Assembly: GCF_003014755.1 (NCBI RefSeq)
Contig: NZ_PYAW01000006.1
Span: 124,001-188,000, forward strand
Length of the DNA: 64,000 bases
Reading direction: 5' to 3'
Source of the DNA: Chitinophaga niastensis
GTDB lineage: Bacteria; Bacteroidota; Bacteroidia; Chitinophagales; Chitinophagaceae
A model generated the notes under the pieces. The model made no database searches and was not told where the DNA came from. It saw only the letters and a program-made list of their open reading frames with translations. Positions 24,701 through 33,236 of the stretch are shown piece by piece (position 1 is the first letter of the stretch; each line of letters starts with the position of its first letter). Both the position numbers and the translations under genes were made by a program.

Positions 24701-27700
24701 TTTGTAGTAAGGGATCACAGCTGCATAGTTCCAGTAGTCGGTTTTCAGGTCCGGTGTTTCACCTGCGCGCAGTTTATTTACCTGGTCTTCATCCAGTGTG
24801 TCCGCAGGACCGGCTGGCAGTAGGTTCTGATAGGCGGCCACGCCAGGTAGTGTAGTGCCCAGCAGGTTGAACTGGTTTTGCAGGTATATCTGGTTGTCGG
24901 CGGTTGTAGGTGGTTGCTGTGAAGGATTGTATTCTCCCGGATTATTGCGCACTACTGTATAGCCCACCGTGCCCACCGGTATAGTAGCCACGCGGGTGGT
25001 GATGCTGTCTGCCTGGGCATATACACTGGTAGTGGAAGTGTCCACCGGATCGCCGGTTACCACGCTGTTCACAAAAGGTTGTATGAGCAGATCCGTATAA
25101 GTGACCACCAGCGTGAGGCGCGCTACGCCGTCTTTATTGAACAGGTAGGGTGGAATGCCATCGCCGTCGGAACTGCGGTAGTACAGATAAAATCCGCCTG
25201 ATCTCACAATACTGTTTTCCCACAACAGTTGCAGGAAGATGCCCGGTTTGTTCAGCGTGTTGTAAGTGTTGGTCACGCTGTCTTTCAGGTAGCTGAATGC
25301 GCCTACAGGGTTGGTTTCCGTGCTCAGGTTGGCCTGTACAATAGCCAGCTGTAAAGCGCCATTGGCAGCGGAGATATTACCTCCGGCGGAATCTGTTGTC
25401 GGGTCAGGTTCATACAACAATTGTATTTGTGCAATAAAGCTGTCGTCATCTTTGCGGGTAGTATTAAGGTAGATGATCAGTTGTTGTAATAGTACCACAC
25501 CACTGTCGTCTGCGCCGGTGAGGTTGTACATGTTGCCGGCAAGCGGTGTATCGGGTGCTGAGCCAGCGGTGATCTGCTGTATCGTAACCGGCATAGTGGT
25601 GGCCCAGGCAAGATGACTGATGCTTCCTTTCTCGCTGCCATCGCCGGAGGGCTTGATGGTCTGGAGGGAGAAAGGAATGGATGTACCGGCATGCAATGCA
25701 AATATAGCTGTCAGGTTTTGTGGCAGCAGCCACAGCACAGGATTTCCGCTTACACCAGCAAAGTAATCGCCGGGGTATTGCCACAGTGCCGGACTGTTGA
25801 GCGTAAAGGCCTGCGGCGTATCGCGGTAGTTCACCATAGCAGCCGGTGAGCCGGATTCAAGGGTGGGCGACAACACTACACTGCGCATATCATTGATGCG
25901 GGTGATTTCATTATTGTTGATGGTGATATTGAGAGAAGCTGCATTGCCGGGATTAAAGGAAATCCAGGTGGCTGCCGCATCTTTGGTGATGTTCATACTG
26001 AAGGTATCACCGGTTTTGAGCGCCGCAGGCAGTGGGAACTGCTGGCCTGTAAGCTGGTACAGTGGTGTAATGGCGCCGGTGGCCGCATTTGGCGGAGCTG
26101 GTAAGCGTAAGCCATACAACAGGAACCTCGAAGACATGCTGCCGGTCTGTGTTACATTGGCGGCTGTAACCACTGCATTGACAAGGCTTTCTGCATCCAG
26201 ACTTGTTTTCTTGTTGGCCTGCATATAATCCAGCGCATGTTGCAGGAACGTCTTGGCCACGAGGGCAATGAAATCTGTGAAGATAAAAGTAGGCATGCTC
26301 AGGTCCTGCTGCTGCTGATAGTCGGGGTCAGTCACCTGCGTACAGGCGTTACCGTAGTAATCAGCAGTGAGCTTGTTTTCTGCGTCCATACTGAGCATGC
26401 GCAGTATGCCCGAAACGGCGCTGATATAGCCATTGTTGCCGGTCATGCTCTGTGTGGCGAAGTTCAACTGCGCTCCTTTGGCGCCGTTGTAATCTGTCTG
26501 CATCAGCAGTGGCGGCAGGGCAGGGAAGATGGCGGCCTGCAGCTCCTGCCGGGTAGCAGGATCTGTAGCGGTGATCTGTACGCTGAAGAAGGTTTTCAGG
26601 AGTGAAATAACATCATGTCCTGCTGTATTGCTGTAGTTGAATGGTGCTACATTATCCGGCCTTGTGTTGAAATAACATAACAGCACCTGTAACTGATCAG
26701 TACTGATCTGTTGTGTTTGCAGCCAGCTCAGTGGAACGCTGCTGCGACCATTGCTGACCAGCGCGCTGAGACACCAGTACAACACGCCGGTGCTGAGAGC
26801 GGTGAGACCGTTCACCGTGTTGGCAATATTGGCGGAGGCTGTATCGATATAAAATATCATGTTGTATTGCGGGCCAGGTGTAGCGCCTTCTCCGGAAACG
26901 GTCAGCTGTGGGATCACATACAGATCCAGCAGGTAGTTGGTTCCGGTATCCGGTGAAACGGGCTGCCAGTTTAATGTTACAGCCAGGTCTGCGGCAAGGC
27001 GGTGGTATGCCGGGAAATTGCCGCCGGTGAGACATCCGTTCCAGCCTGCATCCTGCGGGCGATTGCTGCCGATCACAAACCGTGCCCTGATAGTAGCGCT
27101 GAAGCTGAGGTTGACGTGTATTTTAAATAATCCCAGGTTGATGGTGATTCGTAGTGAAACGGATACGCCGGCTACAAAGGAGATAGGTATCTCCATATAA
27201 CTTTCTATCGTAATACTCACATACACATAAGCCAATATATCCACCCGTGCAGATATAATAGCAAAGTTCACTTCGCCATAGATATGACCCACCAGTCCGA
27301 AAGTGCCTTGCAGCTTATAATAGTTATCGTCTTTTGCACCACTTAATCCCGGTGTTGCATGGAAGATGGCAATCACTCCCTGGAAAATGCCTACAGCGGT
27401 GAGATACAGCCCTGCCTTCAGAATACCTTCATCAATTGTTTTGCCCACGCCCAGTTGCAGCCCCAATCCAAAGGCTATCACGGGATTGAATATGCCGCAG
27501 GTAGTTTGTGGAATATTAGTAGCTGTAGCGCCACTCAGCCAGCCGAAATAAAAACCACCGGAGCCGGTGAAGGGAAACACCTGCACGGTGAAGGAACGCG
27601 AGAAGTCTGTAATGCTGGCAGGGAAGCCGAAGTCGAGATAGAAGTTACCATTGGTGTAGATCCTGATCCCGATGCTGGGAAGCGTAATGGATACTTCCCC

Positions 27701-30310
27701 GAACTCAAGATGCCTGAAAACATCCGGCAGTTGCAGATCTATCTGATACATGCCGATGTTGTCATTTATTTTCTTATAAAGAATTTCGAAATAAAGATTA
27801 GCAAAATAAGCCGCAGTGGGATCGATGCTGATCATGAGGCCATACAACTCAGGATCATTGAAGATCAGCGCCATCTTGTAGAACTTCGCTACGGTGAAGT
27901 CTGCGCCGAAGAGCCAGTGGCTGTTCTGATCGAAATACAGGGAGCCTTGTTTGTCAGGTTTGATCGGTACGCTGTTAGGTTGACCATTGGTATCCGAGAA
28001 TGATTTCTTCATGGTATCGATAGCGCCCGGTATGTCGCTGATATTACCAGGATTGGTAAATGCCACATGCTGGCCCATACCCAGGAAACGAAGATCAAAG
28101 AACTGGCTGCCCATACCCGGCACTCCGGGCATGTTGCGCACATCGCTGCCTTTGCCCGCCAGTGGCGCAGTTTCAGGATTGATACTGCTGATAGTCAAGC
28201 CCAGGAACTTGCCTTCAAAGCCAAGATATACGCCGGTATTATCTTTCGTAAGTGTGATAGCAGAAAGCTGCAGGAAACCCAGGTCGACATTGCTGTTATA
28301 AACTACCTTCAGGCTGCTCAGTGATGGATCATTGATATTTCTTACATATACAAATGACAACCCGTTCAGATTAATACTGTTGAGCACATTCCAGGGAGCC
28401 GGTAGCGTGAAGCCCGGTTCAAATGAAGCAATAAGATGCGTGATGATCTCTCCCAGCGACATCTTTCCGAATACAACCGTGATCGTGTCCGTATTCTTCA
28501 CATTATCATGCTGGTATTGCGCTACAATACCTTCCCATTCGAGGTACACCTGTGTATCCGAGGTACCGAACTTATAACCCACCTTGAAGCTCATGCCCAG
28601 CAGCAGGGCTTCCACGGTGATCATACCGGAAGCATTGCCATTCACATAATCCATCTGCAACGTAGCGGTGAGTTTAGGCAATACAAAGCTCTGGTAATTG
28701 AGCTGCCATTTAACGGTTCCGCCTACACTATATTTGTTTTTCTGATCTGTTGCTCCCGGCGCCGGCGTGTATACGGTAACGTTAACCCCTTCGATATTCA
28801 GCGAAGCCTGATCTACCCAGGTGGGCAGGTTGGTGATACCCAGCGAGGAGAGGAACGTTTTCACCAGCTTCATGATGTTGATGCTGGAACCGGGCAGCAT
28901 AGCGCCTTTGAAAGTCCATCCTGCGGAAGGATCTGCTTTCTCTGCGCGCAGTTCCAGCGGAATGTCGACGATGTTAAGCTGCGTGCTGATAAACCCGCTG
29001 ATGGTGCGGTCGGCAGAAGAGAAAGGATTCTCTATATCCAGCGCCATAGCTGGGTCCACAATATCCAGCACATTGAAAAATTTAATATCTACCTGTGTGG
29101 ATATATCGAAGTTGATGCGGCTGATCTGCCGGGAGGTAGCGTTGTAGGTGATTTCAAGGGTATTGAGATTGAAGCTGTCAAAAGTAATATCTACTGGCAG
29201 CGCGGGGGCCTGTGTGCCCGAAAGCCCTGGCAGCGCAGTGAAAAATTCATTATACTTATTGATCTCCACTTCGGCAGAAAAAGCAAGCAGCCATTCATCT
29301 TCGCCGAAAGGCAGGTGCGCATTGACTTCCAGCTTGGCTGTAGCGGAAGACATCTTCATATTAAATATACCATCAATGTCCAGTGTGAAGGTAGGCTTCA
29401 CCGGCACTCTGTTAAACTGCATCGTAATGCGTAGCTCCTCGATAACAAGGCCGCTGGCCACCTGCCAGGGCTGCGGGTTGGAGATGATCACCGTTACATC
29501 ATAGATCTTCTGTATTGCCGGATTAAAAAGAATACTCAGCTGAGTGATACCGAAATTACTCAACACCGCTACTTCCTGTGGCATGCTGCCCAGCACATTC
29601 ATACCGGGGAATAAGCCCAGAATATCGTATATGCCTCCCTGTAAGGTCTGCTTAGTGGAAAAAGTCAATGACCATTGGTTAGCTGGCATATTGTTGTTGA
29701 TCGGCACTGCCAGCGATATAGACAGATCAGTTTTACCAATGCGGAAAACACCGGTAACGGTGAGGTTGGGTGTTCGCTGATCATTGACTGGATTGACATA
29801 CGTAAGGACCGCAAAACCGAAATTTTTCAGCGAAAGCCCTCCTGCACCTGGAATAATGGGGAAATCGATGTTGGACGAAAGGACCGAAAGCGTCATGGCA
29901 AAGGTGACAGAAGAGGCATTCAACTGAATACCCGGGAAAGCAATAGTGGGAAATATATTGGGATCTGCAAGCCGGTTCAATGGCAGCAATCCCATCTGCG
30001 ACAGCTGTGGTATCGATAGATTGTTAAGAATGGAATCCAGTACTGTTTCCAGTATGTCGCCCCGCGTATTGATCAGTTGCAGTACGCCGTCATTATCCTG
30101 GGTGTACAGTTTCACTTTCCCGGAAACAGACAGGATATTATCTTTCACAGTGATATCAGCTGGAGTAAGTGTAAACACCATGTTTTGCAGCGACAGCATC
30201 TGCAACAGGAACGGGAACCGGTTGCTAGGTATCAGTTTAGGCGTAAGCGTTAGTGTGCCGTTGGATTGTATCTGCTGTTGCAGGTTGCTGGCTAGTTGCT
30301 GGAGGTCCAT
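21725..30310 (-). CDS. Giant beta-rich protein of unknown function (2861 aa)
   Basis: The last gene of the minus-strand operon. There is no signal peptide, lipobox or clear membrane helix at the start (MDLQQLASNLQQQIQ). Residues ~1-1000 are a succession of alternating hydrophobic/polar strands of the form LxVxGxxxxG...LxFxx, as in long beta-sheet or barrel-like repeats. Residues ~1000-1170 are Gly/hydrophobic-rich (FGLGLQLGVGKT, VAGVSVSLRITINLGLFKI). The remaining ~1700 residues are Pro/Asn/Thr-rich beta domains with WNYAAVIPYYKYV and NPYGGIGA, NWQDMFGN. It may be related to very large uncharacterised proteins of the DUF6603 kind, but I am not sure of that. The export route, if any, is unknown. 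Both MBL genes directly precede it. Confidence 0.8.
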   Translation of the reverse strand: MDLQQLASNLQQQIQSNGTLTLTPKLIPSNRFPFLLQMLSLQNMVFTLTPADITVKDNILSVSGKVKLYTQDNDGVLQLINTRGDILETVLDSILNNLSIPQLSQMGLLPLNRLADPNIFPTIAFPGIQLNASSVTFAMTLSVLSSNIDFPIIPGAGGLSLKNFGFAVLTYVNPVNDQRTPNLTVTGVFRIGKTDLSISLAVPINNNMPANQWSLTFSTKQTLQGGIYDILGLFPGMNVLGSMPQEVAVLSNFGITQLSILFNPAIQKIYDVTVIISNPQPWQVASGLVIEELRITMQFNRVPVKPTFTLDIDGIFNMKMSSATAKLEVNAHLPFGEDEWLLAFSAEVEINKYNEFFTALPGLSGTQAPALPVDITFDSFNLNTLEITYNATSRQISRINFDISTQVDIKFFNVLDIVDPAMALDIENPFSSADRTISGFISTQLNIVDIPLELRAEKADPSAGWTFKGAMLPGSSINIMKLVKTFLSSLGITNLPTWVDQASLNIEGVNVTVYTPAPGATDQKNKYSVGGTVKWQLNYQSFVLPKLTATLQMDYVNGNASGMITVEALLLGMSFKVGYKFGTSDTQVYLEWEGIVAQYQHDNVKNTDTITVVFGKMSLGEIITHLIASFEPGFTLPAPWNVLNSINLNGLSFVYVRNINDPSLSSLKVVYNSNVDLGFLQLSAITLTKDNTGVYLGFEGKFLGLTISSINPETAPLAGKGSDVRNMPGVPGMGSQFFDLRFLGMGQHVAFTNPGNISDIPGAIDTMKKSFSDTNGQPNSVPIKPDKQGSLYFDQNSHWLFGADFTVAKFYKMALIFNDPELYGLMISIDPTAAYFANLYFEILYKKINDNIGMYQIDLQLPDVFRHLEFGEVSITLPSIGIRIYTNGNFYLDFGFPASITDFSRSFTVQVFPFTGSGGFYFGWLSGATATNIPQTTCGIFNPVIAFGLGLQLGVGKTIDEGILKAGLYLTAVGIFQGVIAIFHATPGLSGAKDDNYYKLQGTFGLVGHIYGEVNFAIISARVDILAYVYVSITIESYMEIPISFVAGVSVSLRITINLGLFKIHVNLSFSATIRARFVIGSNRPQDAGWNGCLTGGNFPAYHRLAADLAVTLNWQPVSPDTGTNYLLDLYVIPQLTVSGEGATPGPQYNMIFYIDTASANIANTVNGLTALSTGVLYWCLSALVSNGRSSVPLSWLQTQQISTDQLQVLLCYFNTRPDNVAPFNYSNTAGHDVISLLKTFFSVQITATDPATRQELQAAIFPALPPLLMQTDYNGAKGAQLNFATQSMTGNNGYISAVSGILRMLSMDAENKLTADYYGNACTQVTDPDYQQQQDLSMPTFIFTDFIALVAKTFLQHALDYMQANKKTSLDAESLVNAVVTAANVTQTGSMSSRFLLYGLRLPAPPNAATGAITPLYQLTGQQFPLPAALKTGDTFSMNITKDAAATWISFNPGNAASLNITINNNEITRINDMRSVVLSPTLESGSPAAMVNYRDTPQAFTLNSPALWQYPGDYFAGVSGNPVLWLLPQNLTAIFALHAGTSIPFSLQTIKPSGDGSEKGSISHLAWATTMPVTIQQITAGSAPDTPLAGNMYNLTGADDSGVVLLQQLIIYLNTTRKDDDSFIAQIQLLYEPDPTTDSAGGNISAANGALQLAIVQANLSTETNPVGAFSYLKDSVTNTYNTLNKPGIFLQLLWENSIVRSGGFYLYYRSSDGDGIPPYLFNKDGVARLTLVVTYTDLLIQPFVNSVVTGDPVDTSTTSVYAQADSITTRVATIPVGTVGYTVVRNNPGEYNPSQQPPTTADNQIYLQNQFNLLGTTLPGVAAYQNLLPAGPADTLDEDQVNKLRAGETPDLKTDYWNYAAVIPYYKYVQPSGTDPDYPNPYGGIGATVQMQLNWQDMFGNIPMNNVQPLTLSMASLYTDPLIAVSQWPAVSSYYQFARKAGKPEIQLSFCFDKTKYTGSKSQNNAAIDLETYMRLYYQLVVCTDVNMSFRSSIDGTAALPEGSGRSIDIAALNTGFLTPVISYLKSIVAATAADNNSILYTISSPVDTATIASYADILPLTLTATVQRTSHIDPAFANTAGITSAQTTVPPQSKGTPCGNGNNDSLSLTPFAQQFEAAFKDQPTAGITLKLATGTPKESEDKIPSLWMIRLDSNGKSGINFNFSNAAVYFFAPVPLANNLLSFSSNNYPYASGQPYPAGSAVTQHFSSIDLDNWGLQFLTAVDNFLSPAYAVPAFLLDNGVSLASLLAEKENIANAIEGTIDYIIDPGSAPQSNIGNAQDKWKQVILQLLSNAYRYTTAVQTPATISSGWTGSNNQPPEAPYVPALYGSMKGIDPSLPPGTPPNTSYSLSNAKVPLGNGQSWLTYMFESKDLPASRSFSFTDMRYAVSHLEYQLQPVDGIEGYMASSWLTFIIPLDNSLGQIGNITIPVPLRAYPTPPSILSQGLQYPVNNSTGSITIADTRAWNYRYVYQNQSAAQDTIHTQVQFNIPASSNTFLSRNLDEPPTLDQALSQFMSVYPAMLDDFNMHLLTLTADDVTNNTTNAQAAKNAIAAFIKVVTVVATAWSTWNQIHPRTKKLVSHGPLSLALSPYTLSYTITENEEPTTTYLSITVTTDSGNSVPMVPLVNISNYTAEPVTGQSNTWTYKDAKGKYLLYADRNNDPDREVVMQQLDILHEQNSWSGASIIRNEYLIQNNNGTWQPTNQRFIYQTPWVRFFDKLVPLLNCNRAVDIATINSNVFPAPQQRTLQENMTQLFIALTSEVTLTDILIKLHVSYQYTKPGTSFIINLPVLLLASTKVSIADKGLAVAIMIADAMKKWKDTHMPETNKAQYNLDMTVFSDDSTRPVLQVQLYLLISGL

Positions 30311-30369
30311 GATGACTGTTTTATGGAAATAAGATTAGGAAGAAAGTATTTTATCGATAACAACAGTGA

Positions 30370-31770
30370 TTATGGTGGTGTATTACGATGACACTTAAAC
30401 GTAGACAAGGGTTGATTGATGTTTTTGTAATAATTCACACGGAAGACGTAGAACTGGCTCTGTGTCGTGATATTATTCGGTTCTACTTTCAGCACATAAC
30501 TATCTTTACAGTTTACTTGCTTGCTCTGGTACTGATTGTTGCCATGTACACCCTGTGGGTTGTAATCATTGCCATAGCTGAAGTTGGTACTGTCTTTATT
30601 GGCAAACAGGTTGATCGCGGAAGAACGACAGAACTTCTTTGTACCACTGGGAAAATTATAGAGGTTAGTGATATAGATTCCGCGATTATTAACACTCAAT
30701 GGCCGTTGGGCGGAAGACCATTCAGAGAGCGGATCAAATAAGGTGTCTATACGTTTCTGAAAAGTAGGTTCCGGCAGTCCCCATTTTGACATATTACCTG
30801 CCGACAGAAACATCGCACAGGCTGTGAATTTCATCAGGTCATGGCTCGAGCTGCAATCACTGCCGTGATGACTTGTCTTGAAAGCACAGACATGACCAAT
30901 GGCAGCTACATTGCGGGCTTTTTTATCGAAGCGGTAACTTTTAGTATTGAAAAGCGTATCAAAGCCTCCGTCCACGGTGACTTCCTGGTCAATGTAGGCA
31001 GAACAGCCGCCATTTTTATATCCACCCATATCTCCGGCTGTGAAGTAGCGGAACTGGCCATATTCAAGTATAAAGCCCAGAGAAAAATTATTGGCATTGT
31101 TACGACCTGCAATACCATCATTCACGGCGGCGCCACCAGCGCCATAAGTATAACCGGAGCTGACCAGGCATTTCAGTGTAGCAGGCACGCCGTTCAAAGT
31201 GTCTATCTTCAGCACCTGGCCTATATCGCGGGGAAAAGACGTGACCAGGAGACTGCGCGATTGTAGGTAATTATTATTGAACGCATCTCTCAATGCCTTC
31301 TTGTATATGGAAGCATCGCTGGATGCTTTGGCACCTCTGTTGGGAGTGGCTTGCGGCGGATTGACAGGGCCATAGGTAGCGCCTAATGTATATCCTCCGG
31401 GATCTATCACGGTGTCTGCTCTGAAGATAGTACCGTTGCCCAGTTTATTGAAGCCTGCATAGTGATCCTTATGGAAATGTGTCAGGATAAGGTATTTGAA
31501 AGTTACCGGCATATTGGCAGCGCCAAAATAACTGGTGAAGTAGTTTTGCAGGAATCTGTCTGTCCCTGAATTGCCGCCATCAATCAGTATCTTCACCGGA
31601 AAGGTGTTGCTGGCAGTATCATGCACTACTATCATTGTTGCATCGCCATTCTCGATATTGATATGATGTATCTCCAGTATTTTATTCTGGGCCGCCGTGT
31701 ACAGCGGTAGCAGGAGGCACAGACAGCAACCGCATCTGCGAAACAGGGTATATAATTGCTGATAGAACAT
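30370..31770 (-). CDS. Secreted ComEC-like MBL-fold hydrolase, paralogue 1
   Basis: A 466-aa exported protein: a signal peptide over residues 1-~27 (LLLPLYTAAQ), then an MBL fold. The metal motif is LTHFHKDHYAGF (~97-108, H-x-H-x-D-H). A downstream block AFKTSHHGSD (~312-321) is the HHGS motif of the ComEC/Rec2 C-terminal MBL domain. The first strand, IHHINIENGDATMIV, is also ComEC-like. ComEC MBL domains are thought to act as nucleases; whether this one does is inference. The C-terminal ~100 residues end in EPNNITTQSQFYVFRV, shared with the paralogue upstream. It lies 38 bases after that gene. Confidence 0.85.
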   Translation of the reverse strand: MFYQQLYTLFRRCGCCLCLLLPLYTAAQNKILEIHHINIENGDATMIVVHDTASNTFPVKILIDGGNSGTDRFLQNYFTSYFGAANMPVTFKYLILTHFHKDHYAGFNKLGNGTIFRADTVIDPGGYTLGATYGPVNPPQATPNRGAKASSDASIYKKALRDAFNNNYLQSRSLLVTSFPRDIGQVLKIDTLNGVPATLKCLVSSGYTYGAGGAAVNDGIAGRNNANNFSLGFILEYGQFRYFTAGDMGGYKNGGCSAYIDQEVTVDGGFDTLFNTKSYRFDKKARNVAAIGHVCAFKTSHHGSDCSSSHDLMKFTACAMFLSAGNMSKWGLPEPTFQKRIDTLFDPLSEWSSAQRPLSVNNRGIYITNLYNFPSGTKKFCRSSAINLFANKDSTNFSYGNDYNPQGVHGNNQYQSKQVNCKDSYVLKVEPNNITTQSQFYVFRVNYYKNINQPLSTFKCHRNTPP

Positions 31771-31808
31771 TGTTTGTTATTATTGGATGATGATGAATGA
31801 ATGCTTTA

Positions 31809-33215
31809 CTACCGCGCATTGCGATGACACTTGTAATTCCCTATAGGACTCATGATCACGCCCTTCCAAAAATTGGTCATGTATAAGTAGAAGATGGATT
31901 GTGTGGTGATATTATTCGGTTCAACAATCAGTATATAGCTGTCTTTACACGTCGGATCCTCGCTGGAACCGGTCATTGCGCCGGTTGCCACCCCTGCCGG
32001 ATCATAATCGTTACCATAATGAAACTCCGTGTCTGTACGGCCGGCAAACAACTGCACAGCATATTTCAGACAACTGTCCCTCTCTGTACCATACCTTTTG
32101 AAATTGTACAGATTGGTGATGTAAAGCCCACGATCAGATACGCCGAAAGGCCGCGTGCCGTCTGCACGGCTGGAAAGTGGCTTCCACGTGGTATCCAGAC
32201 GTTGTTGAAAGGCGGGATTGGGCAATGCCCAGTTTTTCTGGTTACCTGCGGAGACGATAGCTACTGCAGGTCGTATTTTCAAGAATGCGGGATTGGTGCT
32301 GTGATCACTGCCGTGGTGACTTACTTTGAAAGCGCAGATATGTCCTGTTACACTGTCCCTTGTGGCGGTGGCATCAAAGCTGTAGCTGAGTTCATGCAGC
32401 AGTGTGTCCAGTCCGCCTACCAATGTAGTTTCCTGATCGGTGAATTTGGGTCCATTCTCACCACCCAGGTCTCCGCCGGTGAAGTAACGAAACTCACCAT
32501 ACCGGAGTACAAACCCAAGTGAATAATCATTTGGATTATTCTCCCTGGAGATGCCACAGAATAGAGAATCTCCGTTTCGTGTATATGTATAGGCCGCAGC
32601 GGCCACGCAGGTAAGCGTTACAGGGATACCGTTGACAGTACCGATGGTAATGCTTTTACCTATATCGCGGGGAAACGAGGTGATCACCTTACTCCTGGAT
32701 TTCAGCAAGCTCTTGTCGTACGCCGTTTTCAGCGCTTTCATATACACTCTTTTGATGGTCGGCTTATCACCGCCTCTTTTAAGTGCCGCAGCAATGGTAT
32801 CAGGAGGAGCTATTGCCGCGTAGGCGCTGCTGAATTTATAACCGCCTACATCAATGATGGTATCCACCTGGATGAATGCACTGTCCCCCAGCGATTTAAA
32901 ACCGGTATAGTGATCCTGATGATGATGGCTCAGGATCGCATATTTAAAATGTGCTACAGGCATAGTGTCTTTGAAACAATGTTTGAAATAATTGTTGAGG
33001 AAGGCATAGGAATCTTTCATACCTCCATCAATCAATACGCTCGCCGGAAAGGTATCCACTGCTGTATTATGTATCAGGATCATGGTAGCATCTCCGTTTT
33101 CTACATTGATATGATGTATTTCCAGTTGCTCCTGTGCTTTCAGCGAAAGCGTTAGCAGCAGGCACATACAGCATATGAGGCTGTACAGATTTTTTTTGAG
33201 GGAAAGGGAAAACAT
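31809..33215 (-). CDS. Secreted ComEC-like MBL-fold hydrolase, paralogue 2
   Basis: A 468-aa paralogue of the next gene with the same plan: signal peptide (LLLTLSLKAQ), IHHINVENGDATMIL, metal motif LSHHHQDHYTGF (~95-106), a GGDLGGENGPKF segment, AFKVSHHGSD with the HHGS motif, and the shared tail EPNNITTQSIFYLYM. All metal ligands seem intact in both copies, so the duplication is functional rather than one copy decaying. The product should be periplasmic or extracellular. Confidence 0.85.
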   Translation of the reverse strand: MFSLSLKKNLYSLICCMCLLLTLSLKAQEQLEIHHINVENGDATMILIHNTAVDTFPASVLIDGGMKDSYAFLNNYFKHCFKDTMPVAHFKYAILSHHHQDHYTGFKSLGDSAFIQVDTIIDVGGYKFSSAYAAIAPPDTIAAALKRGGDKPTIKRVYMKALKTAYDKSLLKSRSKVITSFPRDIGKSITIGTVNGIPVTLTCVAAAAYTYTRNGDSLFCGISRENNPNDYSLGFVLRYGEFRYFTGGDLGGENGPKFTDQETTLVGGLDTLLHELSYSFDATATRDSVTGHICAFKVSHHGSDHSTNPAFLKIRPAVAIVSAGNQKNWALPNPAFQQRLDTTWKPLSSRADGTRPFGVSDRGLYITNLYNFKRYGTERDSCLKYAVQLFAGRTDTEFHYGNDYDPAGVATGAMTGSSEDPTCKDSYILIVEPNNITTQSIFYLYMTNFWKGVIMSPIGNYKCHRNAR

Positions 33216-33236
33216 ACGATTGAGATTTTAACAGCG

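Noticed and set aside
28436..29434. A 332-codon plus-strand ORF opposite the 2861-aa gene
   Set aside because: It is a shadow in antisense to a clear long coding region; it is Cys/His/Arg-rich and has no recognisable pattern. Other plus-strand frames in 21.7-37 kb are of the same kind.
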